Of a stretch of 64,000 nucleotides of DNA, positions 53,225 to 62,327 are shown one piece after another (position 1 is the stretch's first letter; each line of letters starts with the position of its first letter). Under the pieces are notes generated by a model. It was given only the letters and a program-made list of their open reading frames with translations, was not told the DNA's origin and ran no database searches. The position numbers and the translations under genes are program-made. Origin of the DNA: Deltaproteobacteria bacterium (lineage in GTDB: Bacteria; Desulfobacterota; JADFVX01); NCBI GenBank assembly GCA_029860075.1, contig JAOUBX010000004.1, positions 52,146-116,145 on the forward strand. The letters run 5' to 3'.

Positions 53225-53770
53225 ATGAAAACAATACAAACAGTCACGGCATCAATATCTTTAATATTCCTATCTTTCTTACCGGCTGCCGCCATAGAAA
53301 CTCCCATAGGATTACCTCAGACGAATAGCGGTATGGAGATTGCCGCCGTCTATCTGCAACCGATTGAAATGGAACCTGCCTCAGGGCCTCACGCCATGTC
53401 TCCCAGGAAAGGTTCGGATATTCACATCGAAGCAGATATTAGTGCAGACGAGAACAATCCTAACGGTTTTGCTACAGGCGAATGGATTCCCTACCTCTCC
53501 ATCGGGTATACCCTCATTAACCTTTCAACCAATGAAAAGATAGAAGGAATGATGATGCCCATGATAGCAAATGACGGCCCTCACTACGGTGACAACGTAA
53601 AAATGCCGGGGCTTGGCAAATACAAACTCGTCTTAAATATCGTTAATCCTATGGCTAACGGTTTTGGCAGGCATACGGACAGGGAGACAGGTGTTGGTCC
53701 CTGGTTTGAGCCCTTTCAGTTAGAGTGGACCTTTAACTTTCTTGGTGCAGGAAAAAAAGGGGGGTACTGA
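53225..53770 (+). CDS. Tp34/P19 (FetP)-type periplasmic iron-binding protein
   Basis: 181 aa; signal peptide to about residue 24. The family features are visible: METPIGLPQ-like start (IETPIGLPQTNSGMEIAAVY), MSPRKGSDIHIEADI, MMPMIANDGPHYGDNVKMPG and the GRHTDRETGVGPWF metal-binding region. In FetMP/P19 systems this protein binds Fe(II)/Cu(II) in the periplasm and passes iron to the FTR1-type permease. GGAG precedes the ATG. It closes the iron cluster, followed by a strong hairpin. Confidence 0.9.
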   Translation: MKTIQTVTASISLIFLSFLPAAAIETPIGLPQTNSGMEIAAVYLQPIEMEPASGPHAMSPRKGSDIHIEADISADENNPNGFATGEWIPYLSIGYTLINLSTNEKIEGMMMPMIANDGPHYGDNVKMPGLGKYKLVLNIVNPMANGFGRHTDRETGVGPWFEPFQLEWTFNFLGAGKKGGY

Positions 53771-53796
53771 GCCCTTTTCACCTCCCCTCTTTTCAA

Positions 53797-53834
53797 ATCA
53801 TCCCCGGCCTTCTTTCCATAAGGTCGGGGATGAT
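53797..53834 (+). terminator. Strong hairpin after the FetP-type gene
   Basis: 15-bp stem ATCATCCCCGGCCTT/AAGGTCGGGGATGAT (one G-U pair), loop CTTTCCAT. No T tract follows, so it may stabilise the mRNA end or act rho-dependently. Confidence 0.5.
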
Positions 53835-53898
53835 AAATGTAATGCCACACATTGACCGAATGTCCATTTATAATAAGAACATCATACTCCTGCCTGAC

Positions 53899-53926
53899 TT
53901 GACATAACCCTATTGCATAGTAGAGT
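53899..53926 (+). promoter_or_regulatory. Candidate promoter of the MMPL operon
   Basis: TTGACA (53899-53904), 16-nt spacer, TAGAGT (53921-53926), 88 nt before the ATG at 54014. Confidence 0.45.
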
Positions 53927-54013
53927 TATAAATAGAAATAAGTTATTGAATATATTCTCTACTTCCAGAAAAACGCATAAATTCCACGATAACGCTTTAA
54001 TGGGGAGCTATCC

Positions 54014-56386
54014 ATGCATAGCTACGAAACCGGGATAGGTCAGTGGGTTGTAAAATACCGCTTTTGGCTCATTGCTGCCAACATGCTCTTTCTAATTGCA
54101 TCAGCCTTGGGCATTTCCCGCTTAGTCGTCAACAACGATCTCCGCATTTTTTTTAGCCCCGAAAACCCCCAACTACAAGCCCTGGAGGCACTGGAAAACA
54201 CCTATACCAAAGCCGATAACGTACTCTTTATCCTCGCTCCCAAAGATGGTAAAGTCTTTACCTCTGACACTCTCTCAGCAGTGGAAACCTTGACCGAGGC
54301 TTTATGGAAAACACCCTATTCAAGCCGTGTCGATTCCATTAGCAACTTCCAGCATACAACCGTCGAAGAGGATGACCTGATTGTGGAAGACCTTGTGGCA
54401 GATGCAAAATCCCTTTCAAAAGAGGATTTTTCCCGCATTAAAAATATTGCCCTTTCCGAACCTCAACTGGTTAACAGGCTTATCTCGCCATCAGGACATG
54501 TAACGGGAATCAATGTCAATATTCTCAAACCGGGCAAGTCAAATAATGAAGTGGTTGAGGTAGGTAACTTTGTTCGTGACCTGGCCCATAATTTCCGGCA
54601 GGAACATCCTCAAATCGACCTTTACCTGACAGGTATGGTCATGATGGACAACGCATACGGTGAAGTGGCACAAGACGATATGGGGACGCTCGTTCCTATT
54701 ATGTTCCTTGCTCTCATAGTGATTACCGGTCTGGCACTGAGGTCATTAACGGGGACTTTTGTTACGCTCATCATTATCCTCTTTTCCACACTTACCGGAA
54801 TGGGTTTGGCCGGTTGGCTGGGCATCTCCTTTAATGCCGCCTCTGCTAATGCTCCAACCATTATACTCACGCTGGCCGTTGCCGACAGCGTTCACCTTCT
54901 CACCTCCATGTTCCACCAGATCCATCTCAGCAAGTCAAAAGAAGAGGCTATTGCCAATGCACTGGCAGAGAATTTAAAGCCTGTCTTCTTAACAAGCATA
55001 ACAACGGTCATTGGATTTCTGACAATGAATTTTTCCGATGCCCCGCCATTTCGAGACCTTGGAAACATGGTCGCCCTCGGTGTAACGGCGGCATTTTTCT
55101 ATTCCATCCTCTTCCTCCCTCCTCTTGTAACCGTTCTTCCCATCGGGGTAAAAGCACGTGTAGAGCCAGGCTGTGAATACGACTATGAATGCTGTTCCTG
55201 CGATAGGCTGGCAGATATAGTTACCAGGTACCGCAATCCCCTTTTCTGGGGAATTCTCATTGCCGTGGGGATCGTTACAGCCGGGGTTTTTCGCATTGAG
55301 TTAAACGACAATTTTTCCAAATATTTTGATGATAGTTACGAGATCCGTAATGCCATGGATTTTATGGATGAAAACCTGACCGGTATGGATGTTATCGAAT
55401 ATTCTCTGAAAGCAGGTGAATCGGGAGGAATTAATGATCCCGAGTACCTGAAAATAGTGGAGGATTTTGCTAACTGGTACCGCAAACAACCCAATGTTGT
55501 CCATGTCAGTGCCATTACAGACACCATGAAACGTCTCAATAAAAACATGCATAACAATGATCCTGCTTGGTACCGTATTCCTGACAGGCGCGATCTGGCA
55601 GCTCAGTACCTGCTTCTTTATGAAATGTCCCTCCCCTTCGGTCTCGATCTGAATAACATGATCAACGTCGATAAATCGGCAACACGCCTCATAGTTAGTC
55701 TCAAGGCTATGACAACTCAGGAACAGCGGGCCATGGATGAACGGGCCGTGGCCTGGCTGAAGGCCAATGCACCCAAAGAGATGCTCACCGTCGGTTCGGG
55801 ATTGACCATCATCTGGGCCCACCTGTCGGACCGCAATATTAAGAGCATGCTCATCGCCTCTTTCGGGGCCCTCATCCTCATTTCCGTTGCCCTCATTTTT
55901 GCCCTTAGAAGCTTTAAAATGGGCGTAATCAGTCTCCTGCCCAACCTGGCGCCGGCAACAATGGCCTTCGGTCTCTGGGGTCTCCTCGTAGGACGTGTCG
56001 GTCTCGGTCTTTCCGTTATTGTTTCCATGACACTCGGTATTGTCGTCGATGATACGATCCATTTTCTGAGCAGCTACCTGCGGGCGAGGAGAGAAAAGAA
56101 TTTAGGATCCATTGCCGCTGTTCGCTATTCCTTTAACACAGTAGGTACGGCCATGTGGATTACGACGCTTTCCCTAGTTGTCGGATTTATGATCTTAAGC
56201 CTGTCGGGCTATAAAATGAATGCCGACATGGGACTCATGTCGGCCATTACCATCGTCCTTGCGCTGGCCATGGACTTTTTACTCTTACCAACATTACTCA
56301 TTAAAGTGGAGGGTTCAAAATATGAGAAGAATAATACTTGTGATGATCCTGCTTGCAACACTCTTTCCCCTGCCGGCAAAGGCTGA
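54014..56386 (+). CDS. RND/MMPL-family lipid-type exporter
   Basis: 790 aa with two repeats, each a helix, a large periplasmic domain and five further helices, as in MMPL/HpnN transporters. Proton-relay-like acidic residues are in the helices (TLAVADSVHLLTSM, LGIVVDDTIHFLSSY). A Cys-rich insertion (CEYDYECCSCDRL, about residue 388) lies on the cytoplasmic side between the halves and is unusual. The gene overlaps the LolA-like gene by 65 nt. Together with that gene and a barrel it probably moves a lipid or hydrophobic molecule to the outer membrane (inference). Confidence 0.88.
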   Translation: MHSYETGIGQWVVKYRFWLIAANMLFLIASALGISRLVVNNDLRIFFSPENPQLQALEALENTYTKADNVLFILAPKDGKVFTSDTLSAVETLTEALWKTPYSSRVDSISNFQHTTVEEDDLIVEDLVADAKSLSKEDFSRIKNIALSEPQLVNRLISPSGHVTGINVNILKPGKSNNEVVEVGNFVRDLAHNFRQEHPQIDLYLTGMVMMDNAYGEVAQDDMGTLVPIMFLALIVITGLALRSLTGTFVTLIIILFSTLTGMGLAGWLGISFNAASANAPTIILTLAVADSVHLLTSMFHQIHLSKSKEEAIANALAENLKPVFLTSITTVIGFLTMNFSDAPPFRDLGNMVALGVTAAFFYSILFLPPLVTVLPIGVKARVEPGCEYDYECCSCDRLADIVTRYRNPLFWGILIAVGIVTAGVFRIELNDNFSKYFDDSYEIRNAMDFMDENLTGMDVIEYSLKAGESGGINDPEYLKIVEDFANWYRKQPNVVHVSAITDTMKRLNKNMHNNDPAWYRIPDRRDLAAQYLLLYEMSLPFGLDLNNMINVDKSATRLIVSLKAMTTQEQRAMDERAVAWLKANAPKEMLTVGSGLTIIWAHLSDRNIKSMLIASFGALILISVALIFALRSFKMGVISLLPNLAPATMAFGLWGLLVGRVGLGLSVIVSMTLGIVVDDTIHFLSSYLRARREKNLGSIAAVRYSFNTVGTAMWITTLSLVVGFMILSLSGYKMNADMGLMSAITIVLALAMDFLLLPTLLIKVEGSKYEKNNTCDDPACNTLSPAGKG

Positions 56387-57110
56387 GACACCTGCAGAGA
56401 AGGGCCTTAAAATTGCCATAGAGGCGGACAAAAGGGATTCCGGCTGGGGTGACTCAAAACAGGAATTTACCATGATCCTGAGAAACCGCCACGGTGAGGA
56501 GAGCAAAAGGGAAATCCGGGGACGATCTCTTGAAGTACCAGGCGATGGCGACAAATCATTAACCATTTTCGACACGCCGAAAGATGTGAAAGGAACAGCA
56601 TTTCTTAATTTTACCCATAAGAAGGGTGACGATGACCAATGGCTCTACCTGCCGGCGCTCAAAAGGGTCAAACGAATCAGTTCCAGGAACAAGTCGGGTT
56701 CCTTCATGGGAAGCGAATTTTCCTATGAAGACATCTCCAGCCAGGAGGTGGAAAAGTATTCCTATAAGTGGATTAAAGATGAAAGCTACGACGGTAAGGA
56801 CTGCTTCGTTACCGAGTCTTATCCCGTTGATAAAAAGAACTCAGGATATACGCGTATGGTCAACTGGATCGATAAGGCCCAATTTCGTACTTTAAAAGTG
56901 GAATATTACGACCGTAAGGAATCACATCTCAAAACACTCACCTTCAGGGCATATAAAAAGTACCTCGATAGATACTGGCGGCCCGATGAAATGAACATGA
57001 TCAACCACCAGAACGGTAAAAGCACACAGCTTCTCTTTAACAATTATCAATTTCGTACAGGCCTGAAAGATAGTGATTTTAACAAGAGCAGTCTTAAACG
57101 GGCCAGATGA
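56322..57110 (+). CDS. LolA-like outer-membrane lipoprotein-sorting protein
   Basis: 262 aa from the ATG at 56322 (GGAGGG upstream, inside the end of the transporter gene). Signal peptide to about residue 20 (LVMILLATLFPLPAKA). The sequence GDDDQWLYLPALKRVKRISS, NKSGSFMGSEFSYEDI and FRAYKKYLDRYWRPDEMNM fits the LolA/VioE-fold family annotated as outer membrane lipoprotein-sorting proteins that accompany MMPL transporters. It should ferry the exported substrate across the periplasm. It overlaps the next gene by 4 nt. Confidence 0.87.
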   Translation: MRRIILVMILLATLFPLPAKAETPAEKGLKIAIEADKRDSGWGDSKQEFTMILRNRHGEESKREIRGRSLEVPGDGDKSLTIFDTPKDVKGTAFLNFTHKKGDDDQWLYLPALKRVKRISSRNKSGSFMGSEFSYEDISSQEVEKYSYKWIKDESYDGKDCFVTESYPVDKKNSGYTRMVNWIDKAQFRTLKVEYYDRKESHLKTLTFRAYKKYLDRYWRPDEMNMINHQNGKSTQLLFNNYQFRTGLKDSDFNKSSLKRAR

Positions 57111-58306
57111 AAAGGAACTTCCTTGTCATAGAAACACTTATTCTCTGTAACCTGATCATATTGACTCCGGCATCTTTTTCAGCAGAGTTCTCAGGCTACC
57201 TCTCTACAGAAGGGATTTACTTTTTTAAGAAGCCGCTCTTTGACAAACAGGAAAGAAATACCGCATCCATCGCCCTGCAGCCCGAGTTTTATCACGAGTG
57301 GGAGAATGGCTCCAGCTTTACCTTTGTTCCCTTCGGAAGGCTGGACAGTGCAGATGAAGAGCGGAGCCATGTTGACATTCGTGAGCTGAACTACCTTTTC
57401 CTATCAGACAATTATGAACTCCGCATAGGGTTGGGAAAGGTCTTCTGGGGGGCAACGGAGTTTGTCCACCTTGTTGACATAATAAACCAAACGGACCTTG
57501 TGGAGAATATGGATGAAGAAGAGAAACTGGGCCAGCCTATGCTTCAGCTAACGATGCCTAAAAGCTGGGGAACGGCAGAATTCTTTCTTCTTCCCTATTT
57601 CCGTGAACGAACTTTTCCCGGCGAGGAAGGTCGTCTCAGAACAGGGCTTATGGTCGATACCGATGAAGTGGTGTATGAGAGTTCTTCCAGGGAGCGTCAT
57701 ATTGATTACGCGCTCCGATACAGTCACACTTTGGGGGATATGGATATGGGGATCTATCATTTTATGGGAACAGGTCGTGAACCTGCTCTGCATCCCGGAA
57801 TAAATAAATCAGGAAAGCTGGTTCTCATCCCTTTTTACGAGCAGATCGAACAAACAGGCCTTGATATCCAGTTCGTAGCTGGAGAGTGGCTCTGGAAGCT
57901 GGAGACCCTCCATCGATCAGGCCAGGGAGAAGCCTTTTATGCAAGTATCGGAGGTTTTGAATATACCTTTTATGGTATTGCCGACGGTCCCCTTGATTTA
58001 GGTGTCATTGTCGAATATGCCTACGATGATCGCGGTGATGAGGCGACAACAGCTTATGAAAATGACGCCATGGTGGGGTTGAGAATAGCCTTTAATGATG
58101 CCGCCGGCTCGGAGATTCTAGCCGGTTATATGGATGATCTGGAGAGTTCGGCTCATATTATCAGTATAGAGGCAAGCCGTCGTTTTGGAGAGCACGTGAA
58201 AATAAGCCTTAAAGGAAGGAGTTTTTCGTCAATCCCTGCTGACGATCCGGTCTACAGCCTGCGTGATGATGATTATATGAAGCTTGAACTGGCTTACTAT
58301 TTCTAG
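57107..58306 (+). CDS. Outer-membrane barrel partner of the MMPL system
   Basis: 399 aa; signal peptide to about residue 25. Beta-rich with GYLSTEGIYFFKKPLFDKQE, ELRIGLGKVFWGATEFVHLV and a terminal Phe (LELAYYF), consistent with a porin-like barrel. It is coupled by ATGA overlap to the LolA-like gene. A three-gene transporter-carrier-barrel set suggests export of a hydrophobic compound to the outer membrane; the compound is unknown. Confidence 0.75.
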   Translation: MKRNFLVIETLILCNLIILTPASFSAEFSGYLSTEGIYFFKKPLFDKQERNTASIALQPEFYHEWENGSSFTFVPFGRLDSADEERSHVDIRELNYLFLSDNYELRIGLGKVFWGATEFVHLVDIINQTDLVENMDEEEKLGQPMLQLTMPKSWGTAEFFLLPYFRERTFPGEEGRLRTGLMVDTDEVVYESSSRERHIDYALRYSHTLGDMDMGIYHFMGTGREPALHPGINKSGKLVLIPFYEQIEQTGLDIQFVAGEWLWKLETLHRSGQGEAFYASIGGFEYTFYGIADGPLDLGVIVEYAYDDRGDEATTAYENDAMVGLRIAFNDAAGSEILAGYMDDLESSAHIISIEASRRFGEHVKISLKGRSFSSIPADDPVYSLRDDDYMKLELAYYF

Positions 58307-58326
58307 TACTCCTTTCACTATTATCT

Positions 58327-58408
58327 TGTCATTTCGACCAGAGGGAGAAATCCTTGTTTCCAATGCAATGAGAGATCTTTAAGATTTCTCGCTTCGTTCG
58401 AAATGACA
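58327..58408. repeat. GTCATTTCGACC inverted-repeat element, copy 1
   Basis: TTGTCATTTCGACCAGAGGG at left and CGAAATGACA at right with AGATTTCTC inside; arms are partly degenerate. It occupies the gap before arsM. Confidence 0.6.
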
Positions 58409-58449
58409 GACATATAATATTTTTCTATCTTTTAAATATAAGGGGAAAA

Positions 58450-59277
58450 ATGAAAGATTTGAATGACGAAGAAATCAAAGAGGCGGTACGTAAGACCTAC
58501 GGAAAGATCGCAGAGGCGGAGGATTCCTGCGCCTGCTGGCATCCCTCTACGTCACAAAACTCCTCCTGCTGTGCTCCCGGGGTGTCCACAGCGCCCACCT
58601 CCACAGCTGAAGGTGCATCGGCCCGGCTCGGTTATTCCGAGGAAGAGCTTAAAAGCGCTCCTATCGGAGCCAATATGGGGCTCGGCTGTGGAAATCCTCA
58701 GGCCATTGCAGCGATCAAAAAAGGAGAAACCGTTGTCGATCTGGGAAGTGGTGGTGGCTTTGACTGCTTTCTGGCTGCAAGGGCCGTCGGTAAAAAGGGC
58801 AAGGTCATCGGCGTCGACATGACACCTGAGATGGTAAGCAAGGCAAGAGAAAATGTAATCAAGAGCGGCTTTGATAACGTGGAATTTCGTCTGGGGGAGA
58901 TGGAGAACCTCCCCGTCCATGACAGTTCTGTCGATGTTATTATCTCCAATTGCGTTATCAACCTGGCAACTGATAAGGAGAAGGTCTACAGTGAGGCCTT
59001 CCGTATCTTGAAAGGGGGAGGACGACTGGCAATTATGGATATTGTCGTCACAGCGGAACTTCCTGAAAAGTTAAGGAAGAATATTGCCCTCTTTACAGGC
59101 TGCGTTGCTGGGGCAACACAGATGGATCATTTAAAGAAAATACTGGAAAGAGTCGGGTTTAGTAAAATAAAGATCAAATCAAGGGATGAGAGTAAGGAAT
59201 TTATAAGGTATTGGGTACCTGGCAGTAAGATCGAGGACTACATCCTTTCGGCCTCTATAGAGGCTGTAAAACCTTAA
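58450..59277 (+). CDS. arsM: Arsenite methyltransferase
   Basis: 275-aa class I SAM methyltransferase that methylates As(III). SAM motif VVDLGSGGGFDCFLAA, start region EVRKTYGKIAE-like (AVRKTYGKIAEAEDSCACW), Cys-rich SSCCAPG, and the arsenic-binding cysteines in MGLGCGNP, IISNCVINL and LFTGCVAGA. Length and order match ArsM. Neighbours downstream are a small membrane ORF and an AhpD-like selenoprotein. No arsR-type regulator is adjacent. Confidence 0.93.
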   Translation: MKDLNDEEIKEAVRKTYGKIAEAEDSCACWHPSTSQNSSCCAPGVSTAPTSTAEGASARLGYSEEELKSAPIGANMGLGCGNPQAIAAIKKGETVVDLGSGGGFDCFLAARAVGKKGKVIGVDMTPEMVSKARENVIKSGFDNVEFRLGEMENLPVHDSSVDVIISNCVINLATDKEKVYSEAFRILKGGGRLAIMDIVVTAELPEKLRKNIALFTGCVAGATQMDHLKKILERVGFSKIKIKSRDESKEFIRYWVPGSKIEDYILSASIEAVKP

Positions 59278-59299
59278 ATATTTAATTGGGGGTATTGTT

Positions 59300-59467
59300 A
59301 TGGCTTCACTAAGTAAAACAGTTGAAAAGAACCACAAACTCATCATTATCGTAGAGACAACAATCATTCTTGCTGTGTTGGTCTCCTGTACGCTGCATGA
59401 CATCATACCCGTGTGTCACTACCTCTTTGGATGTGATCACAGGATGCATGCCATTTCAGCCTTTTAA
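59300..59467 (+). CDS. Small Cys/His-containing membrane protein
   Basis: 55 aa: basic N-terminus, one helix (LIIIVETTIILAVLVSCTLH), then Cys/His residues (PVCHYLFGCDHRMH). GGGGG lies eight bases before the ATG. It sits 22 nt after arsM and 62 nt before the selenoprotein, in the same direction, so it is likely part of the unit. Family not recognised; the Cys/His tail could bind metal or arsenic. Confidence 0.55.
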   Translation: MASLSKTVEKNHKLIIIVETTIILAVLVSCTLHDIIPVCHYLFGCDHRMHAISAF

Positions 59468-59529
59468 CTCTGACCCAGACCAGAGGAGGAAATCTCAAAG
59501 GTTAATTAAAATGAAAGGAGGTGATGATC

Positions 59530-59931
59530 ATGGCTACCATCAAGATGGTTCCCGAAGAGGAAGCCACAGGCAGGGTCAAGGAGATATACGAAGAGATAAA
59601 ATCTGAACTCGGTATTGACTTTGTTCCCAATCTCTATAAAGTAATGGCTGCAAAACCGGCTTACCTTGAACTCAACTGGCAGCGAAGCAAAGAGATCATG
59701 GGCAAAGAGGGAAAGCTGGACCGGCTGACGAAAGAAGTTATCGCCGTCGCAGTCTCAGCTGTCAATGCCTGCGATTACTGACTGGAGGTTCATACTTCCG
59801 CGGTGCGGAAGTTAGGGCTGGATGATGAAGCAATACTGGAACTAATGGCCGTTGTCGACCTCTTTGCCGGTTTTAACAAGCTCATGGACGGCCTTCAGGT
59901 AGAACCCGATGAAAAACCATGGTATGGCTGA
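59530..59931 (+). CDS. AhpD-like (CMD-family) selenoprotein, UGA read as Sec84
   Basis: The frame from ATG 59530 runs to an in-frame TGA at 59779-59781 and continues open to TGA 59929-59931, giving 133 aa. The AhpD core motif ExxxxxxxxxxxCxxCxxxH is intact only if the TGA is Sec: Glu69, Cys81, Sec84, His88 (NACDY-U-LEVH). The downstream part (VRKLGLDDEAILELMAVVDL, FNKLMDGLQ) is normal for the family. A SECIS-like hairpin follows the UGA. AAGGAGGTGAT (59515-59525), an extended Shine-Dalgarno, sets the start. It is probably a peroxidase or thiol oxidoreductase. Confidence 0.88.
59782..59815 (+). promoter_or_regulatory. Bacterial SECIS-like element
   Basis: Immediately after the UGA, ACTTCCGC (59794-59801) pairs with GCGGAAGT (59805-59812) around the apical loop GGT. 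The loop starts 20 nt after the UGA, within the known bacterial SECIS range, and begins with the conserved G's. Needed for SelB-dependent Sec insertion. Confidence 0.8.
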
Positions 59932-60199
59932 GGGTAAAAGCTATGAATGCCGTGAGCATTCATCCAATATTGCACTAGAGGAAGGTTAAAAGTTAAAGGA
60001 AGGTAATAACTTTAACATCATACTCCCTTATGTCATCAGGCAACTTACTTTATAGCACGCTTATTCAGCTGAAATCATTAATTTTTTCCATAATCCCTGC
60101 AACCTTCCATTCATTATTTTATCTTATATTCCAGAGATTGCTATCCATAGCCGGATAAAAGTCACTCATAAAACATCAAAAAAAGGAGTAAAGTCACCG

Positions 60200-61543
60200 G
60201 TGAACAGAAATTCTCAGGACGAATTAATTAAAAAAATCACTGAATCCGTTATCAGGCCCTTTGAACGATTCTTTAAAAGAGAGGCCACAAGCGGTATTAT
60301 CCTCATACTGGCTGCCGCTGCTGCCATGATTATTGCCAACTCACCACTGCATGATGCCTATCACCATCTATGGGAAACGTCTCTCGGCTTTTCTTTAGGC
60401 TCTTTTACACTTGAAAAAAGTCTTCATCACTGGATCAACGACGGTCTTATGGCCATTTTCTTTTTTGTTGTGGGCCTTGAAATCAAACGGGAAATCCTTA
60501 TAGGGGAACTGGCATCTCCCCGCAAGGCAGCCCTGCCCATTGCAGCGGCCATTGGAGGAATGGTCATGCCTGCCGCCTTCTATATTTTCCTTAATACCGG
60601 TAAAGCAGGTGCCCCGGGGTGGGCCATCCCTATGGCAACCGACATTGCCTTTGCTCTTGGCTGCCTTGCACTCCTTGGCAAGGGAATTCCCTCTGGCATA
60701 CTGATCTTCCTGACAGCCCTTGCCATTGTTGACGACCTGGGCGGTATCCTCGTTATCGCTCTTTTTTATACTGACCAGCTTTCGATCTCGGCCCTCATTG
60801 AAGCCCTTATTCTCCTTGCCCTCTCTTTTATGATGAACCGCTTTGGCGTGAGAAAAACCTTCCCCTATGTGCTTGTGGGCCTTTTCCTCTGGCTTGCGCT
60901 TTTAAAATCAGGCATACACGCTACGGTTGCAGGCATACTCCTAGCCATGACTATCCCGGCATCTACTGCAATCAGACATTCCGAGTTCATCAGGAAAATT
61001 GAAGAGCAACTTTGCTTTCTTCAGGGAAAGGATGAAAATGCTTCATACTGTGCCCTCGAACTTGATGAGGCAGAGAAACAATCGGTCATTCAATCCCTCG
61101 AGCAAGCTATATCCGATGCAGAAGCGCCACTGGAACACATCGAACACTCCCTTCACCCCTGGGTGATTTACCTCATTATGCCCCTTTTTGCTTTTGCCAA
61201 TGCGGGACTTAAACTCGACATGGAAAGCCTAACCGGCTCACTTGCTCACCCTGTATTTTTAGGCACCATTCTCGGTCTTGTCGCAGGAAAACAGATAGGT
61301 ATATTTCTCTTTTCATGGCTTACCGTTAAATCGGGCATTGCCAGTCTTCCCGAAGGGGTTCGGTGGAGCCATATTTACGGCGTCAGCATACTGGCCGGTA
61401 TCGGTTTTACCATGTCCCTCTTTATAGGCAACCTCGCCTTCCATGATAATCAGGCCATGCTTGAGACGGCAAAGCTGGGCATCCTGGTTGCGTCTATTCT
61501 TTCCGGCATTTTAGGCATGCTTGTATTGAAAAAAGTTACATGA
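60200..61543 (+). CDS. nhaA: Na+/H+ antiporter NhaA
   Basis: 447 aa with about 12 helices. The ion-binding Asp pair is in ALAIVDDLGGI and the conserved ATDIAFALGCLALLG motif precedes it; VVGLEIKREILIGEL is also present. A hydrophilic loop of about 65 residues (HSEFIRKIEEQL...EHIEH) in the middle is typical of longer NhaA proteins. The start is GTG at 60200, with AAAGGAG about 13 nt upstream. Exports Na+ in exchange for H+. It precedes a two-component system by about 105 nt. The 268 nt upstream show no other feature. Confidence 0.95.
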   Translation: MNRNSQDELIKKITESVIRPFERFFKREATSGIILILAAAAAMIIANSPLHDAYHHLWETSLGFSLGSFTLEKSLHHWINDGLMAIFFFVVGLEIKREILIGELASPRKAALPIAAAIGGMVMPAAFYIFLNTGKAGAPGWAIPMATDIAFALGCLALLGKGIPSGILIFLTALAIVDDLGGILVIALFYTDQLSISALIEALILLALSFMMNRFGVRKTFPYVLVGLFLWLALLKSGIHATVAGILLAMTIPASTAIRHSEFIRKIEEQLCFLQGKDENASYCALELDEAEKQSVIQSLEQAISDAEAPLEHIEHSLHPWVIYLIMPLFAFANAGLKLDMESLTGSLAHPVFLGTILGLVAGKQIGIFLFSWLTVKSGIASLPEGVRWSHIYGVSILAGIGFTMSLFIGNLAFHDNQAMLETAKLGILVASILSGILGMLVLKKVT

Positions 61544-61648
61544 GAGCAAGCTTAAGCTTTCTGCCTTACTGTCACTTGCATTACCGGCATGGTCCCTCGC
61601 CATGAGAAATTTATTTACAAATTCATTTACTGTAATATACTTACAACC

Positions 61649-62320
61649 ATGCGAATCATCATTGTAGAAGACGAAAAAGACCTGGCTTCCATTATCAAAA
61701 AGGGCCTTGAAGAGAACGGCTATAGTGTCGATATGGCCCATGACGGAGAAGAAGGTCTCTACATGGCGGAAAATTATCCGGCAGATGTAATTGTTCTCGA
61801 CATCATGCTCCCCCTCATGGATGGCCTTACTATCCTTAAAAAATTAAGGGCCCAGGAAATCAAAACGCCTGTTCTCATGCTCACAGCTAAAGATACGGTG
61901 CCCGACAAGATAAAGGGTCTTGATACGGGCGCCGACGACTACCTGACCAAGCCTTTTGATTTTACGGAACTGCTCGCCAGAATACGGGCCCTCATGAGGA
62001 GGTCAGGGGAAGTCAGGGAAGCAATCATACAAATTGCAGACCTGGAGATAGACACTGCCACCCATGAAGTAAGGAGAGCCGGAAAGATTATTCTCCTTTC
62101 AGCCAAAGAGTATGCATTGCTCGAATATCTTGCTTACCGCAAGGAGCATGTAGTAAGCCGCTTCGATATTACCGAGCATATTTATAACGAGGATTTCGAT
62201 CTCGACTCCAATGTAATCGACGTGTACATCAATTTTTTGAGAAAAAAAATCGACAAGGATTTCCATAGCAAACTTATTCATACCGTACGCGGCGCAGGCT
62301 ACATCCTGAAAGAGGAGTAG
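61649..62320 (+). CDS. OmpR/PhoB-family response regulator
   Basis: 223 aa from the ATG at 61649 (MRIIIVEDEKD), the natural receiver start; an in-frame ATG 60 nt earlier adds atypical residues. Receiver Asp51 lies in IVLDIMLP, with the acidic pair in VEDE and Lys in TKPFDF. The C-terminal winged-helix domain ends KLIHTVRGAGYILKEE. It is followed after 7 nt by its kinase. Closest in style to CusR/CopR-type metal regulators. The PmrA/QseB-type boxes at 34.6 kb are of the kind such proteins bind, but no link is shown. Confidence 0.93.
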   Translation: MRIIIVEDEKDLASIIKKGLEENGYSVDMAHDGEEGLYMAENYPADVIVLDIMLPLMDGLTILKKLRAQEIKTPVLMLTAKDTVPDKIKGLDTGADDYLTKPFDFTELLARIRALMRRSGEVREAIIQIADLEIDTATHEVRRAGKIILLSAKEYALLEYLAYRKEHVVSRFDITEHIYNEDFDLDSNVIDVYINFLRKKIDKDFHSKLIHTVRGAGYILKEE

Positions 62321-62327
62321 ATGAAAA

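Noticed and set aside
55301..56062. 253-aa antisense ORF over the MMPL transporter
   Set aside because: Shadow of a well-supported membrane transporter; no ribosome-binding site or recognisable domain.
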